From NCBI GenBank assembly GCA_031261455.1, contig JAISJP010000023.1:62001-126000 (forward strand): a stretch of DNA of 64,000 nucleotides. The letters are read 5' to 3'. The position numbers and the translations under genes are program-made. Shown here piece after piece: positions 16,001 through 24,338 of this stretch; the first letter of the stretch is position 1, and each line of letters opens with the position of its first letter. The notes beneath the pieces are model-generated. The model was given only the letters and a program-made list of their open reading frames with translations. It was not told the origin of the DNA and did not search any database. The stretch comes from Propionibacteriaceae bacterium (GTDB taxonomy: Bacteria; Actinomycetota; Actinomycetes; Propionibacteriales; Propionibacteriaceae).

Positions 16001-17545
16001 GTGCCACAGAACATACCAACGGAGTTGGTGCTCTTTGGCGTAATCGTGCTCGGAATCGTCGTAATCCTTGAGCTTCGCTCCATGCGCTACCGCAAGCGGC
16101 TATCATCACGCCTGCAAGAGCTAGAAACCCCCGATGCTGGTGCCTTCTCTGACGAGATGGAGTTGGCCCGACAACAGGTCGAACAGATCCTCGAACAGCA
16201 ACGCGACGAGATGTCTCAAACGCGCAACACCCTCGCCGAGCGGGAAAAGCAGTTGACAGAGTGGGACCAGCAGTTGCAGGCCCGCCAAGAGCAGCTGTTC
16301 CGCGACGAAGTGGCACTGCGCTCCGCGCGCGACACCCTCGACAAGGAGCGGGCGTCACTCAACAAACGCACCGCTGACGTGGACAAGCGAGAAAACGCCG
16401 TTCTGGAGGAGCTGGAGCGTCTCAGCGGACTCACCGCAGAAGATGCCCGTACCGAACTGTTGGAGCAGGTCAGCCATCAGGCACACCAAAGCGCGGTCGC
16501 GCTGGCCCGAGAGATCGAAGAGAACGTCACCAAGACGGCGCAAGCCTCCGCACGCGATGTGCTAGTCACCACCATTCAACGCATGGCCGTCGATGCAGTC
16601 TCCGAGGCGGTCGTGTCCACAGTCGAAATCCCCAGCGACGAGATGAAGGGCCGCGTCATCGGGCGCGAAGGCCGCAACATCCGCACCTTCGAGCAGATCA
16701 CCGGTGTCAACGTGCTGGTGGACGACACCCCTGGCCTAGTCCTCCTGTCCTGCTTCGATCCGGTTCGTCGCGAAGTAGCGCGCATCGCCCTAGAAGAGTT
16801 GATCGCCGACGGACGTATCAACCCGGTGCGCATCGAGGAAACCTACCAGCGTTCGCTCACCAAGATCGACGAACTATGCCGCCGCGCAGCAGAGGATGCC
16901 TTAGCTTCCCTTGAGATTGGCGGCGTTGCCGACGCGCTGTACCCAGTGATCGGCGCACTGAAGTATCGCACCTCATACGGCCAGAACGTGCTCGCTCACA
17001 TGGTGGAGTGTGGCCGAATCGCCGGCATGCTGGCCGCAGAACTTGGCCTCAATGTGCCGCTGGCCAGACGTGCAGCCTTCTTCCACGACCTTGGCAAAGC
17101 GGTCATCACAGGTGGCGACGGCTCACACGCCCTAGAAGGTGCCGATTTGGCCCGCAAACACGGCGAGAACCCTATCGTTGTCAACGCGATCGCCTCCCAC
17201 CACAACGAGGTGCCACCAGAGTATGCCGAAGCCGTCCTAGCACAGGTAGCGGACGCGGTCTCCGGATCACGCCCCGGCGCAAGACGCGAATCCATCGAAG
17301 CCTACGTCCAGCGCCTAGAGCGCCTAGAAAGCATCGCAGGTAGCCACGAAGGCGTCGACCGGGTCTTCGTCATGCAAGCCGGTCGCGAAGTCCGCGTAAT
17401 GGTCTACCCCGACGAGGTAGACGACAACCAAGCCTGGGAACTAGCCCACACCATCGCCCTAAAAATCCAAGACGAACTAACCTACCCCGGCAACATCAAG
17501 GTAAACGTAGTCCGCGAGTCTGTCGCCTCCGACACCGCCCACTAG
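16001..17545 (+). CDS. rny: Ribonuclease Y
   Basis: A 514-residue membrane-anchored endoribonuclease that starts mRNA decay. Residues about 7-25 form a single membrane helix. A long Glu/Arg/Gln coiled coil (40-200) is followed by a KH domain (GRVIGREGRNIRTFEQITGV) and an HD phosphohydrolase domain (FFHDLGKA, later ASHHNEVPPE). GTG 16001 is preceded by GAGGAG at 15986-15991. The length matches the family. It replaces or complements RNase E in Gram-positive bacteria. Confidence 0.95.
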   Translation: MPQNIPTELVLFGVIVLGIVVILELRSMRYRKRLSSRLQELETPDAGAFSDEMELARQQVEQILEQQRDEMSQTRNTLAEREKQLTEWDQQLQARQEQLFRDEVALRSARDTLDKERASLNKRTADVDKRENAVLEELERLSGLTAEDARTELLEQVSHQAHQSAVALAREIEENVTKTAQASARDVLVTTIQRMAVDAVSEAVVSTVEIPSDEMKGRVIGREGRNIRTFEQITGVNVLVDDTPGLVLLSCFDPVRREVARIALEELIADGRINPVRIEETYQRSLTKIDELCRRAAEDALASLEIGGVADALYPVIGALKYRTSYGQNVLAHMVECGRIAGMLAAELGLNVPLARRAAFFHDLGKAVITGGDGSHALEGADLARKHGENPIVVNAIASHHNEVPPEYAEAVLAQVADAVSGSRPGARRESIEAYVQRLERLESIAGSHEGVDRVFVMQAGREVRVMVYPDEVDDNQAWELAHTIALKIQDELTYPGNIKVNVVRESVASDTAH

Positions 17546-17688
17546 CCCAATCGTGCTGGGGTACCCTTCGGATGCCTGTGGCAGTTGTGCTCTGCTTTGC
17601 GTCTGAATTGGGGACGAGTAGGCTGTGTGTTTGATCGTTGGCGGCGATGATGCCGACGACGCGGACCCCCACATTAGGAGAACACTAG

Positions 17689-18171
17689 ATGAATACGTAC
17701 AAACGGCCTTGGTATGGCCCGATATTTGACGCCGTTGGGTACGTCATTGGAGCCGGAGTTCTGTGGTTCATGGTCTATTGGACGCAGGATGGACTCACCA
17801 TCAACGGGTGGGAAGTGCCGCAGATTCCGCTGATCGTTGGAGACATTCTTGCTGGCCTTGCACTCGTGTTTGCGGCCTATACTATCTTTTTCGGTGACCG
17901 CTACCGCTTTGAGATCGAGGGTTCGCGTCTTCGTTACATCAAAGGGAACGACACAAAATATGACGTTGACCTGACGCAGTACTCGGGCGGATACCAGATT
18001 CGCACGCGCGGCACCGATCTTGAGCGCTGCACCCTGACGCTCAGCCCGCTAGCGGGTGGCGACGACATCGTCATCGAGTGCGAAGCCCTTGGTCAAAGCA
18101 CCTTCTACAAGATGTGGGCTGAGATCGAGCGCTACATTCCCCAAGGTGACAACGCCATCGAGACCAAGTAG
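17689..18171 (+). CDS. Small membrane protein, unknown function
   Basis: A 160-residue protein with two hydrophobic helices (about 13-32 and 47-68) followed by a soluble domain (FGDRYRFEIEGSRLRYIKG and later beta strands) resembling a bacterial PH-like fold. TAGGAG precedes ATG 17689. It is followed 16 nt later by another small membrane-anchored protein, so the two are probably co-expressed. No family was recognised. Confidence 0.75.
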   Translation: MNTYKRPWYGPIFDAVGYVIGAGVLWFMVYWTQDGLTINGWEVPQIPLIVGDILAGLALVFAAYTIFFGDRYRFEIEGSRLRYIKGNDTKYDVDLTQYSGGYQIRTRGTDLERCTLTLSPLAGGDDIVIECEALGQSTFYKMWAEIERYIPQGDNAIETK

Positions 18172-18187
18172 CGGACACTGAACAGGC

Positions 18188-18607
18188 ATGCCAGATATCC
18201 TCGGAGCAATCCCTCCTTACATATGGGTCGTGTTCGGGGCGATGATTATCGTCAGCATCACGATGGTCGTGGTCACGCAGAAGAAGGCCGGAAATTACCT
18301 GAACGAGCATCCGGATGCCGTCACCATCGTGCTCGACCAAAAGGCTGCCCTCGGACGGTCGATCACCGTCCACACCGTGAACGGTGAAAAAGCTGTCGTC
18401 TTTACCAAGGGGACGCAGACGGCGTTCTACGCTCCTCCGGGACGTGTCGTCGTCAATGCGACCTATGCTGAACAGCACCAGCGTCTCACCAAGACGGTCA
18501 TCGAACACTACGGTCCCCTGGACGCCACTCTCACCCTTGAGCCTGCCGGGCACTATGCCTTGGGCTGGGACGCGGAGGCGCAGAACTTCACGCTCACGCG
18601 CGCCTGA
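18188..18607 (+). CDS. Membrane-anchored protein, unknown function
   Basis: A 139-residue protein with one N-terminal helix (about residues 10-30, PYIWVVFGAMIIVSITMVVV) and a soluble beta-rich domain (TIVLDQKAALGRSITVHTVNG, AFYAPPGRVVVNATYAE). No enzyme motifs are seen. It is co-directional with the preceding membrane protein and ends at a strong hairpin shared with luxS. Confidence 0.7.
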   Translation: MPDILGAIPPYIWVVFGAMIIVSITMVVVTQKKAGNYLNEHPDAVTIVLDQKAALGRSITVHTVNGEKAVVFTKGTQTAFYAPPGRVVVNATYAEQHQRLTKTVIEHYGPLDATLTLEPAGHYALGWDAEAQNFTLTRA

Positions 18608-18619
18608 GATAGCTTGACA

Positions 18620-18658
18620 ACCGATGGACGGTGACTGTGACTGTTGCCGTCCATCGGT
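18620..18658. terminator. Bidirectional hairpin between convergent genes
   Basis: A perfect 12-bp stem, ACCGATGGACGG (18620-18631) with CCGTCCATCGGT (18647-18658), and a 15-nt loop, placed between convergent stops. No strong T-tract is present. Confidence 0.7.
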
Positions 18659-18666
18659 GAGGCCGC

Positions 18667-19143
18667 CTACTCAGGGTAGTTGAGGTTTGTGTTGTCGGCG
18701 CTGGCTAGGACCCGCGAGTAGGCGCGGGCGTAGAACTTTGCCATGGCCAGGTCGTGGTTGAGGTAGTTGCCGCACTCGCCAGCATCGGCACCGGGAACGG
18801 GGCCATCGTATGCCGCAATGCCGTCCATTACCTGTTTGACTAGCGGTAAAGCGTCGGTGGACGTGAGTTCGCCCACCAAGATCAGGTAGAAGCCCGTGCG
18901 GCATCCCATGGGGCCGAAGTAGACGACGCGGTCACTCCAGCCAGCGTCGTTGCGAAGCAGCGTGGCACCCAGATGCTCAATGGTGTGCAAGGCAGCTTGG
19001 TCAAGCACTGGTTCGCGGTTGGGGGCGGTGAAACGCAGATCGAACGTGGTCAGTGTCACATCTCCTGCCCGGTCGAGTCTAGAGACGTAGAGCCCTGGCG
19101 CGAGACGGTTGTGGTCGATTGTGAACGATGCGATCTTCTCCAT
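18667..19143 (-). CDS. luxS: S-ribosylhomocysteine lyase LuxS
   Basis: A 158-residue metalloenzyme that splits S-ribosylhomocysteine to homocysteine and DPD, the precursor of autoinducer-2. The zinc-binding HTIEH (HxxEH) lies near residue 54, the catalytic loop PMGCRTGFYLI near 80, and the third ligand in ECGNYLNHDL. A TAGGCT box ends 6 nt before the ATG on the minus strand (19155-19150), so a leaderless mRNA is likely. It is divergent from miaB. The pathway recycles SAH from methylation; actual AI-2 signalling cannot be told from sequence. Confidence 0.96.
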   Translation of the reverse strand: MEKIASFTIDHNRLAPGLYVSRLDRAGDVTLTTFDLRFTAPNREPVLDQAALHTIEHLGATLLRNDAGWSDRVVYFGPMGCRTGFYLILVGELTSTDALPLVKQVMDGIAAYDGPVPGADAGECGNYLNHDLAMAKFYARAYSRVLASADNTNLNYPE

Positions 19144-19374
19144 GGAGCTAGCCTATCAAGAGCATACCGTGGCGTGGCGGCGTAGAATCAGAGAGCAGTG
19201 GTGGGCTCCTTGTCCGTTCGGACATCGCGTTCGCAGTGGTCTCCGCTATCACAAACGCTCGTGCCGACTGCCCACAACCACTCTCAGATTCCGCGCCACC
19301 ACAGTCTTTGCCTTCGTAGCTGTTGCTGTCCGTAGTTCTCAGCTTTTCGACAGCTCCGGTAGCATTGAGTGGCT

Positions 19375-20874
19375 ATGAATGATGCACGCACGTACCAGGT
19401 GGTCACCTACGGGTGTCAGATGAATGTCCACGACTCGGAGCGGATTGCCGGGGTCTTGGAGGAGGCTGGGTATGTGCCCAGCTTGGAGGTGGCTCCGCCG
19501 GGGACCCCAGGGTTGGCTGATGTGGTGGTGTTCAACACTTGCGCGGTGCGCGAGAACGCGGACAACCGGTTGTACGGCAACTTGGGGCACATGGCTAGCA
19601 TCAAGGCGGCGCGGCCGGGCATGCAGATCGCCGTGGGCGGGTGCATGGCGCAGAAGGACAAGGCGGTGCTGATCACCAAGGCTCCTTGGGTTGACGCGGT
19701 GTTTGGCACCAACAATCTTGGGTCGCTGCCGGTGCTGTTGGAGCGGGCACGCGTTGAACACGCTAGTCAGGTGGAGATCAAGGAGGCGTTGGAGACGTTT
19801 CCGTCCAATTTGCCGACGCGACGGGAGAGCCCGTACTCGGCTTGGGTGTCGATAAGCGTGGGTTGTAACAACACTTGCACATTCTGTATCGTGCCAAGTC
19901 TGCGCGGCAAGGAGACGGACCGCAAGCCCGAAGAGATTCTGGCGGAGATTCGCGCCCTCGTTGCGGAGGGAGTGCAGGAGATCACGCTGCTGGGGCAGAA
20001 CGTCAACACCTACGGTGTGGAGGTGGGGGACCGCAAGGCGTTCGCCAAGCTGCTGCGCAGTTGTGGCGACATTGACGGACTGCGCCGCGTGCGATTCACG
20101 TCCCCACATCCAAAGGACTTCACCAGTGACGTGATTGAGGCGATGGCCGAGACGCCAAACGTGATGCCCAGCCTGCACATGCCGCTGCAATCCGGGTCTG
20201 ACAAGGTGCTTCGCGAGATGCACCGGCCCTACCGACGCGAACGCTTCCTTGAGATTCTGTCTGAGGCACGTGCGGCCATGCCTGGTGCGGCCATCACCAC
20301 CGACATCATTGTCGGCTTCCCCGGCGAGACCGAAGAGGACTTCCTCGCCACCATGGACGTGGTAGAACGCGCGCGCTTCTCGGCGGCGTTCACCTTCCAG
20401 TACTCCAAACGCCCCGGCACGCCCGCCGCAACTATGGACAATCAGGTGCCACACGAGGTGGTGCAGGAACGCTACGAGCGACTCATCGCCCAGATCGAGC
20501 GCATCTCCACCGAAGAGAATCAGAAACTGCTCGGCCAGCGCGTCGAAGTGCTGTTTGCAGAGGGCGAAGGGCGCAAGGATGCCGACCGGGGACGAGTGTC
20601 TGGCCGTGCACGGGACAACCGCCTAGTTCACGTCTCAATCGGTGCTGACTCTGAGCTTCGCCCACGTCCCGGCGACATCGGTGAAGTTTGTATATCGTAT
20701 GCAGCTCCACACCACCTCGTTGCAGACAGCGGATTGCTCTCGCTAACTCGCACTCGCGGAGGGGACGCCTGGGAGGCTCGTCAGTCCGCCGAGTCCGGGA
20801 GTGCAACGAGCGCGACAGTGGACCCGAGCGTTCCCCGCAATCTGCGCCCCGGCATCGTCTACAGCGACGACTAA
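19375..20874 (+). CDS. miaB: tRNA-2-methylthio-N6-dimethylallyladenosine synthase MiaB
   Basis: A 499-residue radical-SAM methylthiotransferase that modifies A37 of tRNAs already prenylated by MiaA. N-terminal cysteines are TYGCQMN, NTCAVRE and GGCMAQ. The SAM cluster is CNNTCTFC, followed by IVPSLRGKE and a TRAM domain ([13 protein letters not shown]). I chose ATG 19375; GTG 19369 is also possible. A TAGCAT (19360-19365) suggests a very short leader. The C-terminal 50 residues beyond the TRAM domain are low complexity. miaA overlaps its stop by one base. Confidence 0.95.
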   Translation: MNDARTYQVVTYGCQMNVHDSERIAGVLEEAGYVPSLEVAPPGTPGLADVVVFNTCAVRENADNRLYGNLGHMASIKAARPGMQIAVGGCMAQKDKAVLITKAPWVDAVFGTNNLGSLPVLLERARVEHASQVEIKEALETFPSNLPTRRESPYSAWVSISVGCNNTCTFCIVPSLRGKETDRKPEEILAEIRALVAEGVQEITLLGQNVNTYGVEVGDRKAFAKLLRSCGDIDGLRRVRFTSPHPKDFTSDVIEAMAETPNVMPSLHMPLQSGSDKVLREMHRPYRRERFLEILSEARAAMPGAAITTDIIVGFPGETEEDFLATMDVVERARFSAAFTFQYSKRPGTPAATMDNQVPHEVVQERYERLIAQIERISTEENQKLLGQRVEVLFAEGEGRKDADRGRVSGRARDNRLVHVSIGADSELRPRPGDIGEVCISYAAPHHLVADSGLLSLTRTRGGDAWEARQSAESGSATSATVDPSVPRNLRPGIVYSDD

Positions 20875-21794
20875 TGAACGTGCAACCTGCCAGAGTGCTG
20901 GCGATTGTGGGACCAACCGCATCGGGCAAGACCGAGCTGGCTATCGAGATCGCCGCCCGATTGCGTGGCCTTGGGCGCGATGCTGAGATCGTCAATGCCG
21001 ACTCCATGCTGGTTTATCGGGGCATGGACATCGGCACAGCCAAGCCATCTGCAGCAGAGATGGCGGCAGTCCGGCATCATCTGGTCAACGTCATGGAGCC
21101 CCGGCAGAGTGCCTCGGTAGCCGACTTCCAGAAGCTCGCCCGGAGTGCCATAACCGACATTCAGCGGCGAAACGCTTTGCCAATCGTGGTTGGCGGCTCT
21201 GCGCTCTACATCCATGCGATTCTTGACGAGATGGACTTCCCGCCCACCGACGAGGCGGTTCGCGCCAAGTGGGAGTCCGAACTGCAAACTCGTGGCCCCC
21301 AAGCACTGTATGAAGAGCTTGAACGTCGTTCACCTCAGGCTGCGGCAGGCATCCTGTCTGGCAATGGGCGACGCATCGTGCGTGCCCTTGAGGTCATTGA
21401 ACTGACCGGCAGTTTCGTGTCACAACTCCCGGAACCGACGTATGCCCTCGCGGGTGTCCAGCAGTTCGGAGTTCTGATGTCTCGCGAGCAGGTGGATGCC
21501 CGCATCATCGCGCGCGTGGAAGCAATGTGGCAGTCCGGTCTGGTGGACGAGGTGCGTGCGCTCGAAGCTGAGGGTCTGCGTGAGGGCGTCACCGCATCCC
21601 GTGCCCTCGGCTATGCTCAAGTGCTGCGCCACTTGGCTGGTGAGTACGGCGAAGCCGAGGCCAAAGAGGCAACCATCGTCGCCACCAGACAGTTCTCCCG
21701 CAAACAGGAGGCATGGTTCCGCCGTGACAACCGCATATCGTGGGCGAGTCCGCAGGACTTCGTCGCGACTGCCCTTGCTGTCGTGAGACAATAG
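20874..21794 (+). CDS. miaA: tRNA dimethylallyltransferase MiaA
   Basis: A 306-residue enzyme that transfers a dimethylallyl group to tRNA A37. Walker A is GPTASGKT (about 14-21), followed by NADSMLVYRGMDIGTAKP and the GGSALYIHAI motif. ATG 20874 overlaps the miaB stop TAA; longer frames upstream are within miaB. It works directly before MiaB on the same base. dapF follows after 4 nt. Confidence 0.96.
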   Translation: MNVQPARVLAIVGPTASGKTELAIEIAARLRGLGRDAEIVNADSMLVYRGMDIGTAKPSAAEMAAVRHHLVNVMEPRQSASVADFQKLARSAITDIQRRNALPIVVGGSALYIHAILDEMDFPPTDEAVRAKWESELQTRGPQALYEELERRSPQAAAGILSGNGRRIVRALEVIELTGSFVSQLPEPTYALAGVQQFGVLMSREQVDARIIARVEAMWQSGLVDEVRALEAEGLREGVTASRALGYAQVLRHLAGEYGEAEAKEATIVATRQFSRKQEAWFRRDNRISWASPQDFVATALAVVRQ

Positions 21795-21798
21795 ACAT

Positions 21799-22626
21799 AT
21801 GCGTATCGAGTTCGCCAAAGGGCACGGGGCGATGAACGACTTCGTTCTCGTCTCGGCGCTTGACGGATGCCCAGAGTTGAGTCCGGACGAGGTGCGTGCG
21901 CTCTGCGACCGGCGCGCCGGAATCGGTGCGGACGGCGTGCTGCGCGTCACCTACGGTCGTTACATCGACACTTGGACCGGCGACCCCGATGTGCTGTTCA
22001 TGGACTATCGCAACGCCGACGGATCCCTGGCAGAGATGTGCGGCAACGGTCTGCGCGTGTTTGCCAAGTATGTGCTGGACGAGGGAATTGCTGTTGGATC
22101 GAGTGTCCAGGTGGGCACGCGTGCAGGTCTGCGCAGCGTCGAAGCCCTGCCGGACGGACGATACAAGGCCGCCATGGGTCCAGCCCGTGTCAGCGATGCA
22201 CCAACGTGGACAGGTTTGGACGAGCGCCGATTCTTGGCAGTTGCGGTAGACGTAGGCAACCCACACGCCGTGGCGATCCTAAAACCCAACGAGTCCATCG
22301 ACGCCCTCGACCTAGCCGAAGAACCAGACTATGACCAAACGCTCTTCCCCAACGGCGTGAACTGCGAGTTCGTGCGAGCCACGGGCGTCGGACAACTCCA
22401 AATGCGCGTCTTTGAGCGCGGAGTAGGGGAGACAATGGCCTGTGGCACCGGCGTGGTCGCCTCCGTTGCTGCCTACGCTCGTTCGTTACCACCCGCGGCA
22501 CAGCTCGTCCGCGCACAAGTGAGCGTTCCCGGCGGCCTTCTTGAGGTCGAACTTGGCGCTGAACAGGCGTACCTTATCGGCGAGGCGAAGATCGTCGCCC
22601 ACGGAGTTTTTGAGGTGAACAACTAG
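21799..22626 (+). CDS. dapF: Diaminopimelate epimerase
   Basis: A 275-residue enzyme converting LL- to meso-diaminopimelate for lysine and peptidoglycan. It has two symmetrical catalytic cysteines in MCGNG and ACGTG, plus the opening KGHGAMNDF (commonly KGHGTxNDF). GACAAT lies 6 nt before the ATG but the gene is within a tight operon. Meso-DAP use is implied, although lysine supply is an alternative role. The stop shares one base with the hflX GTG. Confidence 0.95.
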   Translation: MRIEFAKGHGAMNDFVLVSALDGCPELSPDEVRALCDRRAGIGADGVLRVTYGRYIDTWTGDPDVLFMDYRNADGSLAEMCGNGLRVFAKYVLDEGIAVGSSVQVGTRAGLRSVEALPDGRYKAAMGPARVSDAPTWTGLDERRFLAVAVDVGNPHAVAILKPNESIDALDLAEEPDYDQTLFPNGVNCEFVRATGVGQLQMRVFERGVGETMACGTGVVASVAAYARSLPPAAQLVRAQVSVPGGLLEVELGAEQAYLIGEAKIVAHGVFEVNN

Positions 22627-24080
22627 TGGGAACAGACCCGTCCCCAACAAACATGGAAGACGACGAACTCGACTGGGGGCCAGTTTCGGCTGACGAGACC
22701 ATCGATTGGGATGCGGTCGTTACCAACGGCGAACTGGACCTTGAGGCGCGCAACTCGCTGCGCCGCGTTGCTGGCTTGTCCACCGACCTCGAAGAGGACT
22801 ACGACGTCGAATACCGCCAGCTTCGGTTGGAGAAGGTGGTGCTGGTCGGCGTCTGGGCTACCGGCAGTGAGGCAGACGCCGAAAATGCCATGACCGAACT
22901 TGCCGCGTTGGCTCAAACCGCAGGTTCACAAGTGCTGGAGGCGCTCATCCAGCGTCGCAAACAGATCGACCCGGCAACGTTCATCGGCCGCGGCAAGGTG
23001 GACGAGGTGCGTGACGTGGTGCGCGCGCAGGGTGCCGACACCGTGATCTGCGACGGCGAGCTCACCTCTGCCCAACTGCGTAACCTTGAGGACCGCATCG
23101 GCGTCAAAGTGGTTGACCGCACTGCGCTGATCTTGGACATTTTTGCGCAACACGCGCGCAGCACTGAGGGCAAGGCACAGGTGGAGCTGGCCCAATTGCA
23201 GTACCTGAAGCAGCGTCTGCGCGGCTGGGGTAAGAGCCTGTCGCGACAGGTGGGTGGACGCAGCGCCAGCGGCGTGGGCATCGGTGGTCGTGGCCCCGGC
23301 GAGACGAAGATTGAGACGGACCGTCGCCGCATTACCACCCGCATCGCCATCCTGCGTCGCAAACTGCGTGCCATGGACTCCACACGTGCCCTCGCGCGCG
23401 CCGACCGCGACCGTAATCAGGTGCCCTCTGTCGCCATTGTCGGCTACACCAACGCGGGCAAGTCATCACTGCTCAACCGACTCACCGGTGCCGGGGTGCT
23501 TGTTGAAGACGCCTTGTTTGCTACCCTTGACCCCACCACTAGACGGGTAAAGGCCCCTGACGGCCGCGTTTACACTCTGACAGACACGGTTGGTTTTGTG
23601 CGTCACCTCCCGCACGATTTGGTCGAGGCTTTCCGCTCCACCTTAGAGGAGTCTGCGCGCGCAGACCTGCTGGTGCAGGTGGTGGACGCGTCTGATGTGG
23701 ACCCCTTTGCCCAGATCGACGCCGTACACGAGGTGCTCCGCGACATCAAGGCTGGGGACATCCCAGAACTGCTCATCGTCAACAAGACTGACCTAGTCAG
23801 TGCCGATGTGCTTGAGGATCTGCGGCTTCGTCTGAGCGACGCATTCTTTATCTCAGCGGCTACCGGCGCCGGAGTCGACGCCCTGCGTGAGGCGATTGAA
23901 GAGCGTCTGCCCCAGCCAAACACGCTTATCGACGTGGTGGTGCCGTATTCTCGCGGAGATCTGCTTGATCGCGTCCATCGCAACGGTGAGATCATCAGCC
24001 AGGAACACACCGGAGAGGGGACGCGACTGGTGGCTCGAGTCAACTCCGATCTAGCTGGGGAGCTTGCTCAGCTCTCCTAA
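22626..24080 (+). CDS. hflX: GTPase HflX
   Basis: A 484-residue ribosome-associated GTPase that splits stalled ribosomes. An acidic N-terminal extension is followed by the HflX domain (GRGKVDEV, GRGPGETKIETDRRRI) and the G domain: G1 GYTNAGKSS, G3 DTVGF with RHLPHDLVEAFRSTLEE, and G4 NKTD. GTG 22626 overlaps the dapF stop. It ends the miaB-miaA-dapF-hflX operon, a common actinobacterial order. Confidence 0.95.
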   Translation: MGTDPSPTNMEDDELDWGPVSADETIDWDAVVTNGELDLEARNSLRRVAGLSTDLEEDYDVEYRQLRLEKVVLVGVWATGSEADAENAMTELAALAQTAGSQVLEALIQRRKQIDPATFIGRGKVDEVRDVVRAQGADTVICDGELTSAQLRNLEDRIGVKVVDRTALILDIFAQHARSTEGKAQVELAQLQYLKQRLRGWGKSLSRQVGGRSASGVGIGGRGPGETKIETDRRRITTRIAILRRKLRAMDSTRALARADRDRNQVPSVAIVGYTNAGKSSLLNRLTGAGVLVEDALFATLDPTTRRVKAPDGRVYTLTDTVGFVRHLPHDLVEAFRSTLEESARADLLVQVVDASDVDPFAQIDAVHEVLRDIKAGDIPELLIVNKTDLVSADVLEDLRLRLSDAFFISAATGAGVDALREAIEERLPQPNTLIDVVVPYSRGDLLDRVHRNGEIISQEHTGEGTRLVARVNSDLAGELAQLS

Positions 24081-24211
24081 TAGGCGTGCTACCTGCCCCG
24101 CGTTCCTCGTGTGGAATACTCTCGATCTGGATGTAAAGCTCGACCAGTACGCGTGGCGATCAGGGGCTATTTCAAGGTTCGTAGCAGCCGCCAGTCGGCG
24201 TCTTAGAAACG

Positions 24212-24226
24212 TGTATATCGTATACA
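24212..24226. promoter_or_regulatory. Short palindrome upstream of the helicase gene
   Basis: TGTATA-tcg-TATACA, a perfect 6-bp palindrome in the 258-bp gap between hflX and the helicase gene. It looks like an operator site but no regulator is known. Confidence 0.35.
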
Positions 24227-24338
24227 AATGGGTGGTTAGTGGGTACTGGAAACTCGCAGCCACGCTCCATTGGAGCGCGCACAACGCCAGATATTAGTTC
24301 CCAGTGACATAGCGACCGTACCCGGTAGGCTTGAGGAT

